The position numbers and the translations under genes were made by a program. Positions 1-11,124 of a stretch of DNA of 64,000 nucleotides are shown here, piece by piece (the first letter of the stretch is position 1; every line of letters begins with the position of its first letter). The stretch covers positions 2,672,534 to 2,736,533 of the forward strand of contig NC_052356.1 in NCBI RefSeq assembly GCF_009727055.1, in the 5' to 3' direction. This stretch comes from Benincasa hispida. Taxonomy: Eukaryota; Streptophyta; Magnoliopsida; Cucurbitales; Cucurbitaceae. The notes under the pieces were generated by a model. It was not told the DNA's origin and searched no databases. It worked only from the letters and a program-made list of their open reading frames with translations.

Positions 1-2320
1 ATAAGGCTGAGGTTGAGAACCAGTTAGGTAAAACAATTAAGACACTACGATCAGATCGAGGTAGGGAGTACATGGACTTAAGATTCCAGGACTATATGAT
101 AGAACATGGAATCAAGTCACAACTCTCTATATCTAATATGCCACAGCAGAACAGTGTATCTAAAAGAAGAAAAAGAACCTTGTTGGACATGGTTTGCTCA
201 ATGATGAGCTTTGCTAAGTTACCTGATTCCTTTTGGGGACATGCATTAGAGACTGCTGTCTATATTTTGAATAACGTTCCCTCTAAAAGTGTTTCAGAAA
301 CACCTTATGAGCTATGGAAAAGGCGTAAAGGCAGTTTACTTCACTCTAGGATTTAGGGATGCCCGACACACGTGTTAGTGCAAAATCCTAAAAAATTAGA
401 ACGTCGTTCAAAACTATGCCTATTTGTAGGTTATCCAAAAGAAACAAAAGGTGGTCTGTTTTACGATCCTCAAGAGAATAAGGTATTTATATCAACAAAT
501 GCCACATTCTTAGAGGAAGACCATATAAGAAGTCATCCACCTCGCAGTAGACTAGTATTGAATGAAAATTCTAAAGACGCTACAGATAGAGCTAGTTCAT
601 CTACTAAAGTAGTAGATAAAACTAGTACATCTGGTCAGTCACGTCCTTCTCAAGAGTTGAGATGCCTCGACGTAGTGGGAGGGTTGTTCATCAACCTGAC
701 CGTTACTTGGGTTTAACAGAAACACAAGTAGTCATACTTGATGACGACATAGAGGATCCATCGACCTATAAACAGGCGATAAAAGATGTGGACCAGTATA
801 AGTGGGTCAAAGCCATGGACCTCGAAATGAAGTCTATGTACTTCAATTCTGTCTGGAAACTTGTAGATCAACCAAATGATGTAAAACCAATTGGTTGTAA
901 GTGGATCTACAAGAGAAAATGAGACCAAGCCGGTAAAGTACATAATTTTAAGGCTCGACTTGTGGCAAAGGGTTATACCCAGAGAGAGGGAGTGGACTAT
1001 AAAGAAACTTTCTCTGCCCGTTGCCATGCTTAAGTTGATTAGAATACTCTTATCTATTGCCCCTTTTATGACTATGAAATTTGGCAGATGGGTGTCAAGA
1101 CAGCCTTTCTAAACGGCGATCTTGAGGAGAGTATCCATATGCATCAACCGGAAGGGTTTATTGCACAGGGTCAAGATAAAAGGTTTGTAAGATTCAAAAA
1201 TCCATTTATGGGTTGTAACAAGCGTCTAGATCTTGGAATATAAGATTTGAGTACAGCAATCAAATGTTTTAGGCTTTGAGACAGAATGTTGACGAGCCTG
1301 TGTCCTTACAAAAAGGATCGTCAATTCTACTATAGTGTTCTTAGTTTTATATGTTGACGATATTCTACCCATTGGGAATGAAGTAGGTTACCTAACTGAC
1401 ATCAAGAAATGGCTAGCAATGCAGTTCCAAATGAAAGATTTAGGAAATGCATAGTATGTTCTCGGGATTCAGATTATTCGAAACCACAAGAACCGAACAC
1501 TAGCCATGTCTCAAGCAACTTATATAGACAAAATATTGTCTAGGTATAAGATGCAGAATTCCAAAAGAGGTCTGCTACCTTACAAATATGGAATTCATTT
1601 GCCAAATGATCAATGTCCTAAGACACCTCAAAAGGTCGAGGATATGAGACACATTCCCTATGCTTCCGCAGTAGGGAGCCTGATGTATGCAATGTTATGT
1701 ACTAGACCTAACATATGCTACGTAATAAGGATAGTCAGTAGGTATCAGTCCTATCCTTGATATGATCATTGGACTGCCGTTAAGAATAACTTAAGTATCT
1801 TAGGAGAACAAGGAACTACATGCAGGTGTATGGTACTAAGGATTTGATCCTTACTGGATACACTGACTCTGATTTTCAAACAGATAAAGATGTAAGAAAA
1901 TCTACATTGGGATCAGTGTTCATTCTGAATGGAGGAGTAGTAGTGTGGATAAGTGTGAAGCAAAACTGTATTTCGGACTCCACAATGGAAGCTGAATATG
2001 TAGTTGCTTGTGAAGCAGCAAAGGAAGCCGTATGGTTGAGGAAATTCTTTACAGATTTGGAAGTCATCCCAAATATGCATCTATCTATCACCCTATATTG
2101 TGATATTAGTGGTGTAGTTGCAAATTCAAGAGAACAAAGAAGACACAAGCGCGGCAAGCATATTGAGCGCAAATACCATCTGATCTGAGAGATTGTACAT
2201 CGTGGAGACATTGTAGTAACCTAGATATCTTCTGAGCAAAACATTGCTGATCCTTTTACAAAGGCCTTCATAGCTAAAGTGTTCAAAGGTCACCTATAGA
2301 GTTTAGGTCTACGAAGTTTG
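1..2320 (+). pseudogene. Ty1/copia pol remnant: integrase end, reverse transcriptase, RNase H (copia element 1)
   Basis: Three-frame reading recovers, in order, the integrase core end (RSDRG motif near 51-66), the integrase C-terminal region (to about 720), reverse transcriptase (about 745-1760, with the YVDD box near 1350) and RNase H (about 1800-2310, TGYTDSDFQTD, then the KHIERKYHLI motif). This order, integrase before reverse transcriptase, defines Ty1/copia. The gene is dead: stops at 354, 716 and 920, frameshifts at about 1015 and 1230-1340, and an in-frame stop at 2186. The residue aligned with the catalytic integrase glutamate (PQQNxVxE in relatives) is Lys ([11 protein letters not shown]), so even the ancestor of this segment had lost strand transfer or decayed early. 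Left part lies outside the window. High confidence in family; frame breaks are approximate. Confidence 0.93.
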
Positions 2321-2445
2321 TAAACTAGGACAAGTAGGAGAACTTTTGGGTATATGTCCTAGTTTATTGTATTCATATGTTTATTGTACTCGTATGTTTC
2401 TCACTTAAATCCAACATTGTGATACTTCACTAGGAGTTTTAGTCC

Positions 2446-2456
2446 AAGTGGGAGTT
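2446..2456 (+). other. Polypurine tract of copia element 1
   Basis: AAGTGGGAG followed by TT lies directly before the TG that opens the next LTR. The same AAGTGGGAG(A)T string precedes the LTR at 11125 and the one at 30243, which supports its role as plus-strand primer. Confidence 0.75.
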
Positions 2457-3661
2457 TGTTGGATTTTATGTCCTAAAACTTGTAGTTTGTAAATTAATAA
2501 ACATATTCTGTTTTGTTTTTCGATAAAGTTGTTATTGAAATTGTAATCTTGAATCCAATAAACTAAGGTCCTAGGGCTATTTAATGTAGTTTGAACTTTA
2601 TGTATTGACATAAATGTGGATCAAGTGCAAATATATAGCCAAAATGGTCTATAGTATATGAATAAGTTAGGCACCTTATTCTGGGGACACTATGGATGCG
2701 GCCCACTTTATAGTTAGTACAAACGAGGTAGTCTTGAATCGTTCATATAGAGATATGTGAGTGGAGGCATCCTATGTAATGAGTTTGCATAAGACTGAAC
2801 CATGAAATAGTCACTTTTTATGTTCTAAATGTCGTTTTATGTATAAAACTAACTATTTCGCTAATTGATGACCTAGGTAACTTAATCTTAATCCTGAGCT
2901 AACTATGAACTCCTGTTCACTCGAAATTATCCTTAGATCTGCATACGTGAGGGCAGCTCATCATTGTTGGCCCAATAAGCCTCCCATTTCAGGGGTAAGA
3001 TCGGGTGGATAGCTGGGAACATAGGGTGCAAGACGGAATTCACTCCTACCCGTTATAGGGATAGTAGATAGGTTGTTCCCTTTAGTACTGAATCCAAGTC
3101 TTGAACCAGGGGCCCCACCCTCTCTTTGGCCCGAGAGGGATTCGGTTTATAGGTTGGACCTTAAACCAATTGTTCATTAAAGGATCAGTGGAACTTAAGG
3201 AACAAGATGTAGTCTTGAGGGTAAAACGGTTTTTCTGACCCAGCCGAGATTACGAACAACTTGTGAAGGATTAGCTTACTGATTATGGTTATATTAAATG
3301 GACACAAATATATCTATAGTGAGGGGAGTGCAACTACGGGACTATAGTGGAATGACCCATTAGTTAACGAATGTTGATTAGCTCCGTCTAAAGAGTTTAG
3401 CCAGCTAATCTTGGATCATTGAAGCCTATGATCTATAGGTCCATTAGGTTCCCCTACTAGCTCATATGGAATAAACTTAGAACAGTATGATAGAATGATT
3501 CGAATTGTTCGAATTAGGTGAAAAGAGAGAGAAACCGACAAGTATATATGATATAGTGGTCGGATTTTTCAGTTTAGAGATACAGCTTTAATATTTAAAT
3601 GTGATTTAAATATCAAGAATATGAATACGTTCATATTCAGAAGCTCGGAAATAATGGAAAT

Positions 3662-3881
3662 GGTCAAAGATGTAAAAAGTCAAATAGTTGACTTTTGACT
3701 TTAAAAAGTCAAACTTTGACCGACCTTATATTCAAATGTAATTTGAATTTCGAGAAAATGAATGTGGATTCATGCTCGGGAGGTCAAAATTAGTCAATAC
3801 GAAAAAATCCATAAAAAGTCAAAATGTTGACTTTTTGGTCAAAGTTTGACTTTGACCAAATGACTATTTTTTCCTTTGACT
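3662..3881. promoter_or_regulatory. Cluster of 14 W-box motifs (TTGAC[C/T]) in LTR 1 U3
   Basis: TTGACC or TTGACT occurs 14 times on the two strands in 220 bp, several as head-to-head pairs around GTCAAAGTTTGAC. TTGAC[C/T] is the established core of WRKY transcription factor sites. Position in U3, 500-700 bp upstream of the LTR TATA box, fits an enhancer. Function is inferred only. Confidence 0.55.
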
Positions 3882-4372
3882 AAAGTTATTGGAAAAATCC
3901 AAACTTTTGTTGGATAATCCACTAACAAAATAGTGGACTAGGTGTTGGCTTATAGTAGAGACATTAAGCCCACTAAGATAGTGGATTATAGGTGTTGGGT
4001 TTTATGAATTTGTTTCATGCAAATGTTGCATGGTTTTTCTATAAAATGGGTTTTTCAATTTGGTTTAAAGACTTTTTGTCAATTTTGTCAAATTTAGTTT
4101 TTCAAAATTGGGCTGAAAAAAGAAAAACTCAAAACCAAAATTCCATCTTTTTTTTCACATCTCTTTCTCTCTCTCGGTTTTCTTCATCCACCGGGTCCCA
4201 CAATCCGGTTCTGAGTCCATAGGATAGTAGGTCAACTCTAGTGGTGGTCTGTTCGTGTTCAGGTCGAGATTCAACGAGGAAGAGCGATTTTCGGTAGCTA
4301 CAAAGGTAATTTTAATTATTGTTTTTCCTTCAATTGCATGCATTTTTTCCTTTAAATTAAAAGCAATTAGAG

Positions 4373-4380
4373 TATAAATA
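4373..4380 (+). promoter_or_regulatory. LTR 1 TATA box
   Basis: TATAAATA about 275 bp before the LTR end, in a GC-poor setting and followed by a pyrimidine-rich CT stretch. It is the only good TATA element in the right half of the LTR and would start transcription near 4405. Confidence 0.5.
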
Positions 4381-4658
4381 GGTCCTTATTCCGCTGTGTA
4401 TGTCTCAAGTTCCATCATTTCCACCACATATTCTTTCTCGAGCATAGCGGAGAAGACCTTTGTGGTGGTCTTGTTGAAGTATCAAGCTCAATCTTGGAGT
4501 AATTCAGCTGAATTCGTGGATTAAGTCTTCAAAGGTAATATTTGCTTCAAACCTTCTATGAATATCTATGAATAGCATGTTTAAAACTTAAATTAATAGT
4601 AGTTAGAGTTCTTAGTGATTCTAATTTGTTCCGCTGCATGTTATATTACTCATTCAAT

Positions 4659-4670
4659 TGGTATCAGAGC
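4659..4670 (+). other. Primer binding site, initiator Met tRNA (element 2)
   Basis: TGGTATCAGAGC is the standard plant copia primer site, complementary to the 3' end of initiator methionine tRNA. It is separated from the LTR end by two bases. Confidence 0.92.
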
Positions 4671-7223
4671 ATGTTTTAAGCACTCAATTATCGTTAATTT
4701 GAGTTTAGTGGGTGAATTTCTAATCATGTTTGAGTGTGTGACTGATATGGTTTAAACTCAACTTTGGAATTCTCTTTGATTTCCAAGTTAAATTTTTAAT
4801 TGGCTCTTGTTTGGTGAGTTTATATGTGTGCTCTAGAGTCTATAATTTATTTGGAGACATTAGAGTCCAAATTAGGCTGTAATTTGAAGATTGAAGCAAG
4901 CACGTTCGAGCAGAAAACTGGAGCTGAGCCTTCTGCCCAAGAGCGTCACGACATTGTTCATCGAGCGTTGCAACACCACAAGCACGCTGATGAACAGTGT
5001 TGCAATCCTTGGATATGGCGTCAGGACGCTGTTCTTCCCAAGGGTTTTTTCTTCGCGCACTGCCTGGCCAGTTCGTGCGTTGAAGAAACCTGTTCGACCA
5101 GTTCTCTTCCAAACTGGTCCGGTTCAACTTCTTTTAGTGCCTTGGTGGTCTGGTTTAGGCGGTTCAGGTCTGGTTCGGGTTGGTTCTAGCGATTTTTCAT
5201 CAAATTAAAGTTATTCTTGAGACGTTTTTGTAATAATTTAGCTTATTTGTTTGCTTAGAATGCCAAAGTTGAACCATATTAGTATTATTTAATTATTGTA
5301 TGCATATGATGTGTATTAATTTTTGAATTAAACATGTTTGTGTATAAAGTATGACATTTTAGATTTAAAATCCCACCATAGTTAAACATGTTACATGCAT
5401 TATTGTATATTATAAAGTAGTTATAACATATAGTATGTATGCTTTAGGGTTTGTTTAAAATTGATGTAATTGTTATGTTAATTTTTTTCTTTGAAGCATG
5501 TTCTGGTTGGTTTAAAGCATGTTTATTTTATAAGTTTGTTATAAAATGAAATTAGACTTTAAAATCCATAATAAAGATACATAGTATGCTCACTTAGGTT
5601 AACAACTAGTTTAACTGTTAAAATAGATTGTTACCTTATAAAATTTGGTTACAAACACAAATCAGTTCATAAACTTGTCTAAGGCTGGGGGTACATAAGT
5701 TGACAGTTTATGTAACACCTTCTACCTGAGGATTATGTCTGAAAAATTGAGCATTGTTAACTGATTTTATGAGCTAGCGTGAGCGATGTGAGGTTTAAAA
5801 TTGGTTTAAACACATAGACATCATAGGTCAATATCCAAATATGAACGTTATACTTGGATAAAATCACATAAACTTAGGTTTTTCTTAATTAGCCATAATA
5901 AAACCTAAGTAAATGAATACCCAGACATTTAGAACACTTCAGTGGGAGATTAACAATATATACAATATAAAGTTAATAGCTCTCACGTCTCCAAGAGTTC
6001 ACACCGTGAGATCCATGCTCCTTCACGTGCGAAATGAGAGAAGATCCCCTTACAACAATAAAGATCAAACAATTCCATCGAATTGAGTATGATTGTATGT
6101 GTGATAGCATCTACTATACCAGGAATATCAATGAACCCGATTATTGAAATTGGATATGGTAGCGATACAATCTTCTGGATCGATAGTTGCTGATATGATT
6201 ACAGCATTAACGCATACGATTGTCAAGGACCGCAAAATGGAACCTCTAAATGTAGATGTTTGGAGAAGATGAGAATGCAGTTGCTTCTCAAAGAACAGGA
6301 TCTTTTTGTTCCATTTTCAGAGTGAAAGCCTCGAAATCGAAAAAGGCTTAGGCATTTCCTAGCAACACAAGGTAGGCTAGAAAGGTGAGAGGAGCTATAG
6401 TAGCTACATTTGAAAAGCCTCGTTCTCTCTATTTGAGCTAGTTGCCTTTTTACAGTGGAGGTTAGAATAGCTGCCATAAAGAGCTCAAGAGACTCGGATT
6501 AGTTCAAACGCTCGAAACCAAGGGGCGTAGATTCCAACTTCATGTTCTCGAGTTGCAGAGAACAATCCGAACTGAGGCAATCTTTCTGGATTCGCGCTTC
6601 GTGTCGCTTTTACCGCGACTACTCCATATGGAAATTGTTTGCATGGGTCAATAACAAGATGAATGGGGGAAGTAGTTCATAGTAAGTGGGTGAAGGAAAT
6701 GTGTCAACATTGTCCTATGGTCTCCTCTATTAATTTGAACCGTGAGATTCTTATGTCGCACCTACTGTCGTTTCTAGGCAGCACTAGCTGGTCGTTAACC
6801 ACGACGATCCTCACGGAGGATTGTAACATAGGATTCGGAACAACCCATCTTCAAAAATGAATAGGGTCTTATAGTTCCGTCTTAAATATTGTCTTCATCT
6901 CGGTAGCATATTCATATCAATCTATAAAATCTGAAAATTGGTGGGTCACACTTACAAGAATTACTAATTTTAGTAAAGATCTTGACCGAAAACGCTAACC
7001 AAAAGATCTATAGGAATAAAGAGTTATTCTTATATAGTATTTGGTCAGGATTGTCTTGCTTCAGTGAAGGAATTTTTTTACTGCCCCATAGTAGCAACTG
7101 TTCTAAATCATTAAAGTATCGTTGCAAATAAAATAAAGATCTTTGGATACTTTATTATTTTTTTTTTCTAAAATTGGATTTAGATGCATAAGTTTAATAG
7201 AATTTGTTTAGATTTTTTCAACA
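4671..7223 (+). other. Untranslated leader of copia element 2
   Basis: About 2.5 kb between primer site and gag start without a recognisable gene. It matches, with divergence, the leader of element 3 (23069-23671) and of element 4 (26190-28241): shared landmarks are the TGTGCTCTAGAG stretch near 4826, the AGAATGCCAAAGTTGAACC stretch near 5259, GGGGGTACATAAGTTGAC near 5686, the CTCAGTGGGAG stretch near 5938 and AAGTGGGTGAAG near 6684. Around 4940-5060 GTTGCAAC-type words cluster. Short open frames at 4824-5208 and 6223-6860 look random. Confidence 0.7.
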
Positions 7224-7900
7224 ATGTCAAATTTAATTATACAACTGCTCGCTTCAAGAGATAATGGCGTCGCTCCAAGAGATATTCGGGCAACCGTCAT
7301 CCTATATTCGACATGAAGCCATTAAGTATGTTTATAGTACTCGCATGAAATATGGTACCAACGTTAGAGAAGATGTGCTCGATATGATGGTCCATTTTAA
7401 TATTGTTGAGGCTTATGGGGCGATGATAGATGAAATCATTCAAGTCAGTATGATATTAGAATCTCTTCTGAAGAATTATCTACCTTCTAGAACCAATGCT
7501 GTAATGAACAAAATCACTTACAATTTGACTACACTGTTGAATGAACTATAGATCAGTCTATGATGAAACTTAAAGAATGTGAAGTAAATGTTATTTCACG
7601 ACCTAAAAAGTTTCTAAACGGTTCTACGTCTGGAACAAAACCCGCTGATAAAAAGAACTTTGTTCCCTTTTCTTCAAAAGACAAGGTTGTACAAATGAAG
7701 AAGAATGGTAAATGGAACAAGAAAACCAATGCAAAGAAGAATAAAAACAAAAACAAAGCTTCCAAAGGGAAGTGTTTCCATTGCGGAGAGGATGGGTACT
7801 GGAAGAGTAACTGCCCAAAGTATTTAGCAGAAAAGAAAGCGGAAAAGGCGAACCAAGGTAAATCAGATTTACTAGTAGTTGAAACATGTCTAATGGAGTA
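7224..7900 (+). pseudogene. Copia gag remnant with zinc knuckle (element 2)
   Basis: Gag packages element RNA into particles. The conserved start MSNLIIQLLAS opens at 7224 but jumps at about 7257 straight into the mid-gag motif SLQEIFGQPS, so roughly 100 codons of the N-terminal domain are missing and the frame shifts. The body then runs 7264-7551 (IRHEAIKYVY, VLDMMVHFN, ILESL) to a stop and resumes in another frame. Lysine-rich sequence leads to a CCHC-type knuckle at about 7772-7815: Cys-x2-Cys-x4-Tyr-x4-Cys, where the expected His is Tyr, so zinc binding would be impaired. Neighbours continue into protease. Confidence 0.9.
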
Positions 7901-9390
7901 TACTAACCTAACCTGGATATTAGATTCAGGCGCCGCTAATCATGTTTGCACTTTTCTACAAGAAACTAATTCTTGGAGACAACTTTCTGAATAAGAAATG
8001 ACTTTCAAGGTGGGAATGAGAGAAGTCATTTCGGCTCATGTAGTGGGAGATGTCAAGCTGTTTTTGGAGAATCTCTCATCTTACTTAGAAATATATATTA
8101 TGTGCCTAAGATGAAAAGAAACTTAATCTCCATTTCCTATCTGCTAGAAAATATGTACATAATATCTTTTGAATCTAATGAAGTGTTTCTTTTTTCAAGA
8201 GGTGTTCATATTTGTTCTGCAAGACTCGAAATAATTTGTACATATTTAAACAAACTAAAGCAAAGGCCATTCTAAATATAAAGATGTTTAAAACGGCTGA
8301 GACTCAAAATAAAAGATGGAAAATTTCTCCTAACGCCTATCTTTGGCACCTCAGACATGGTCATATTAATCTCAACAGGATTGAGAGATTGGTTAAAAAC
8401 AGTCATCTAAGTCAGTTAGAAGATAGTTCTTTACCTCCATGTGAATCATGTCTTGAGGGAAAATGACAAAAAGATCTTTTTCTAAAAATGGTCTTTGTGC
8501 CAAAGAGCCTCCTGGACTTATACATTTAAACCTATGTGATCCGATGAGTGTAAAAGCATGAGAAGGCTATCAGTATTTTGTTAGTTTTGTTGATGATTAC
8601 TCGAGATATGGCTACATTTACTTAATAAGTCACAGGTCTGAAACTCTTGAAAAGTTCAAAGAATTTAAGACCGAGACAGAAAATTTTTTAAGTAAAAGAA
8701 TTAAAACACTTCGATCTGATCGAGGTGGTGAGTATATGCATTTACAATTCCAAAACTATATAGTAGATCATGGAATTCAATCCTAACTCCCAGCACCTGG
8801 AACACCACAACAAAACGGTGTTGCAGAAAGGAGAAATTGAATCTTATTAGACATGGTCCGATCAATGATGTGTTATGCTCAATTACTTCAATCCTTTTGG
8901 GGATATGCAGTATAGACTGCAATATATATTCTAAACGTTTTTCCTTCAAAAAGTTTTTCAGAAACGCCGCATGAATTATGGAAAGGACAAAAAACTAGTT
9001 TACGTCATTTCCGTATTTGGGCTTGTCCAGCGCACGTGTTGGTACAAAATTCTAAAAAAATAGAAACATGTTTGAAGTTATGCCTTTTTTAGGATACCCT
9101 AAAGAAACAAAAGGTGGAATATTCTATGATCCCCAAAAAGACAAAGTGTTTGTATCGAAAAATGCTACATTTTTGGAAGAAGATCATGTTAAAAATCATC
9201 AACCTCACAGTAAACTAATATTAGAAGAAATGACCAAAGATGCTACAAAAAAATCAACAAGAGTTGTTGAACAAGTTGATCCATCAATAACTGTTGTTGC
9301 CCCGTCACGTCCTTTTCAAGAGTTGAGTATGCCTCGACGTAGTGCGGGGTTATTCAACATCCTAAATGTTATATGGGCTTAACAGAAATT
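7901..9390 (+). pseudogene. Copia protease and integrase remnant (element 2)
   Basis: Protease is marked by WILDSGAANHVC near 7914-7950 (active-site DSGA). It stops at 7992. The gag-pre-integrase HHCC zinc domain lies at about 8330-8466 (LWHLRHGHINL, then CESC), ending in a stop at 8464. Integrase core follows: the first catalytic Asp position reads HLNLCDPM, where relatives have HSDLCGPM, so the Asp is Asn; the second Asp (RSDRGGEYM, about 8713) and the Glu (PQQNGVAERRN, about 8810-8840) remain. The integrase C-terminal part (GYPKETKGGIFYDP) is open at 9068-9382. At least four stops and several frameshifts show decay. Confidence 0.9.
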
Positions 9391-10430
9391 CGAAACATCA
9401 TACATGATGATGGTTTAAAGGATCCATTAACCTTTAAAAAGGCAATGGAAGATGTTGATAGGGAATAGTGGATAAAAGCCATGGACGTTGAAATGGAGTC
9501 AATGTACTTTAATTCTGTTTGGGAACTTGTAGATCAACTATATGGGGTCAAATCTATAGGTTGCAAATGGATCTACAAAAGAAAACAAGACCAAACTAGC
9601 AAGGTACAAACCTACAAAGCCAGACTCGTGGCAAAAGGTTTTACCCAACGAGAAACGGTTGATTATGAAGAAAAATTTTCTTTTGTTGCTATGATAAAAT
9701 CTATAAGAATACTTCTATCCATTACCACATATTACGACTAAGAGATATGGCAAATGGATGTTAAGACAGCTTTTTTGAATGACCATCTTGATGAAAGTAT
9801 TTTTTATGTCTCAACAAGAAGGGTCCATCAAACAAGGACAGAAACAAAAAGCCTGTAAGCTTAAACGATCCATTTATGGGTTAAAGCAAGCTTCAAGATC
9901 CTAGAATATAAGATTTGATTCTGCGATCAAATATTATGGCTTTGAACAGAATGTTGATGAACCTTATGTTTAAAAGAAAATAGTCAACAAGATTGTAGCA
10001 TTCTTAGTACTTTATATTGATGATATATTGCTCATTGGGAATGAGACAAGCTTCCTTGTTGACGTAAAGAAATGCTTAGCAACACAGTTCCAAATGAAAT
10101 ATTTGGGTGACGCTTAATATGGTCTAGGGATCCAAATTTTTCGAAATCAAAAGAATAGAACCTTAGCATTATCTCAAGCATCTTATATTGACAAGATGTT
10201 GTCAAGATATAATATGCAAAATTCCAAAAAAGTTATGTTGCCTTTTAGACATGGAATTCATTTGTCAAAGGAACAATGTTTTAGGACACCTCAAGATGTT
10301 GAGGAAATAAAAAGAATTCCATATGCATCTGCAATTGGGAGTTTGATGTATGCAATGTTATGTACACGTCCTGATATATGCTTTGCAGTTGGAATCATCA
10401 ACAGGTTCCAATCTAATCTAGGACACAGTT
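9391..10430 (+). pseudogene. Copia reverse transcriptase remnant (element 2)
   Basis: Conserved copia blocks appear in order: WxxAMDVEMESM (9481), GCKWIYKRK (about 9560), ARLVAKGFTQRE (about 9625), the MDVKTAFLN-type block (about 9754-9780), SIYGLKQAS (about 9870-9895), the catalytic YIDD box (about 10012-10024) and SQASYIDKML (about 10170). Stops at 9466, 9739 and about 9972 and a frame change near 9795 break it. The first catalytic Asp block is preserved. Spacing to RNase H downstream is normal, so this part carries point damage rather than large deletions. Confidence 0.92.
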
Positions 10431-10987
10431 ATTGGACTGCTATAAAAAACATCCTTGAGTACCTAAGGAGAACAAGGGACTATATGCTTGTGTATGGACA
10501 TAAGGATTTGATCCCTACTAGATACACTGATTATGATTTCTAGACTGATGTAGATTTTAGGAAATCTACTTCAGGATCAATTTTCACTCTCAATGGAAGA
10601 CCTATAGTTTGGAGAAGCATTAAACAGAATTGTATCGCTGACTCCACGATGGAAGCAAAATACGTAGTTGCATGTGAAGTCGCTAAAGAAGCAGTATGGC
10701 TACACAAATTCTTGGCTGACTTGGAAGTAGTTCCAGATATGCACCTACCCATCAGGTTGTATTGTGACAATAGTAGTGTTGTTGAAATCTCGAAAGAACC
10801 AAGGAGTCACAAATGTGGAAAACATATTGAGAGAAAGTACCATCTCATCAGAGAGATAGTACACCGAGGGGACATGATCATCACGAAGATAGCCTCTAAA
10901 AACAACTTTACTGATCCATTTACGAAGGCCCTCTTGGCTAAAGTGTTCGAAGGCCACCTGGTTGGACTAGGACTACGAGCAACATAA
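10431..10987 (+). pseudogene. Copia RNase H remnant (element 2)
   Basis: The RNase H domain removes the RNA strand during reverse transcription. It reads from the YTDYDF block (about 10520, stop right after at 10541) through DSTMEAKYVVACE (about 10640; relatives have MEAEY, so a Glu-to-Lys change sits in an active-site block) to LYCDNSSVV and KHIERKYHLIREIVHRGDMIITKIASKNNFTDPFTKAL. The 10649-10987 segment is open and near full length for the domain C-terminal half. The polypurine tract and LTR 2 follow 130 bp later. Confidence 0.92.
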
Positions 10988-11124
10988 TCTAGGACAAGTG
11001 GGAGAATATTTATTGGGTATTTAAGATGCCCTAGTTTATTGTATTTTCTCTCTATATTTCTCAACATTGTAAACATTGTATGTGTATGTTTACTCCCACT
11101 GAAGTATTAGTCGAAGTGGGAGAT

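Larger units (their letters stand above)
2457..4656 (+). repeat. Copia LTR 1 (shared by elements 1 and 2), possibly mosaic
   Basis: Begins TGTTGGATTTTATG right after a polypurine tract and ends ...CATTCA two bases before the TGGTATCAGAGC primer site, so both edges are defined. It holds a TATA box (4373-4380) and a run of W-box motifs in U3. The last about 217 bp differ from LTR 2 at about 16 positions by eye (about 93% identity), while the first few hundred bases align to LTR 2 only with many changes and indels and look closer to the antisense LTRs ending at 55352 and 62709. Confidence 0.85.

Noticed and set aside
4824..5208. Overlapping open frames on both strands in the copia leader
   Set aside because: Three frames are open over the same short-word cluster, and the homologous leader of element 3 does not preserve them.
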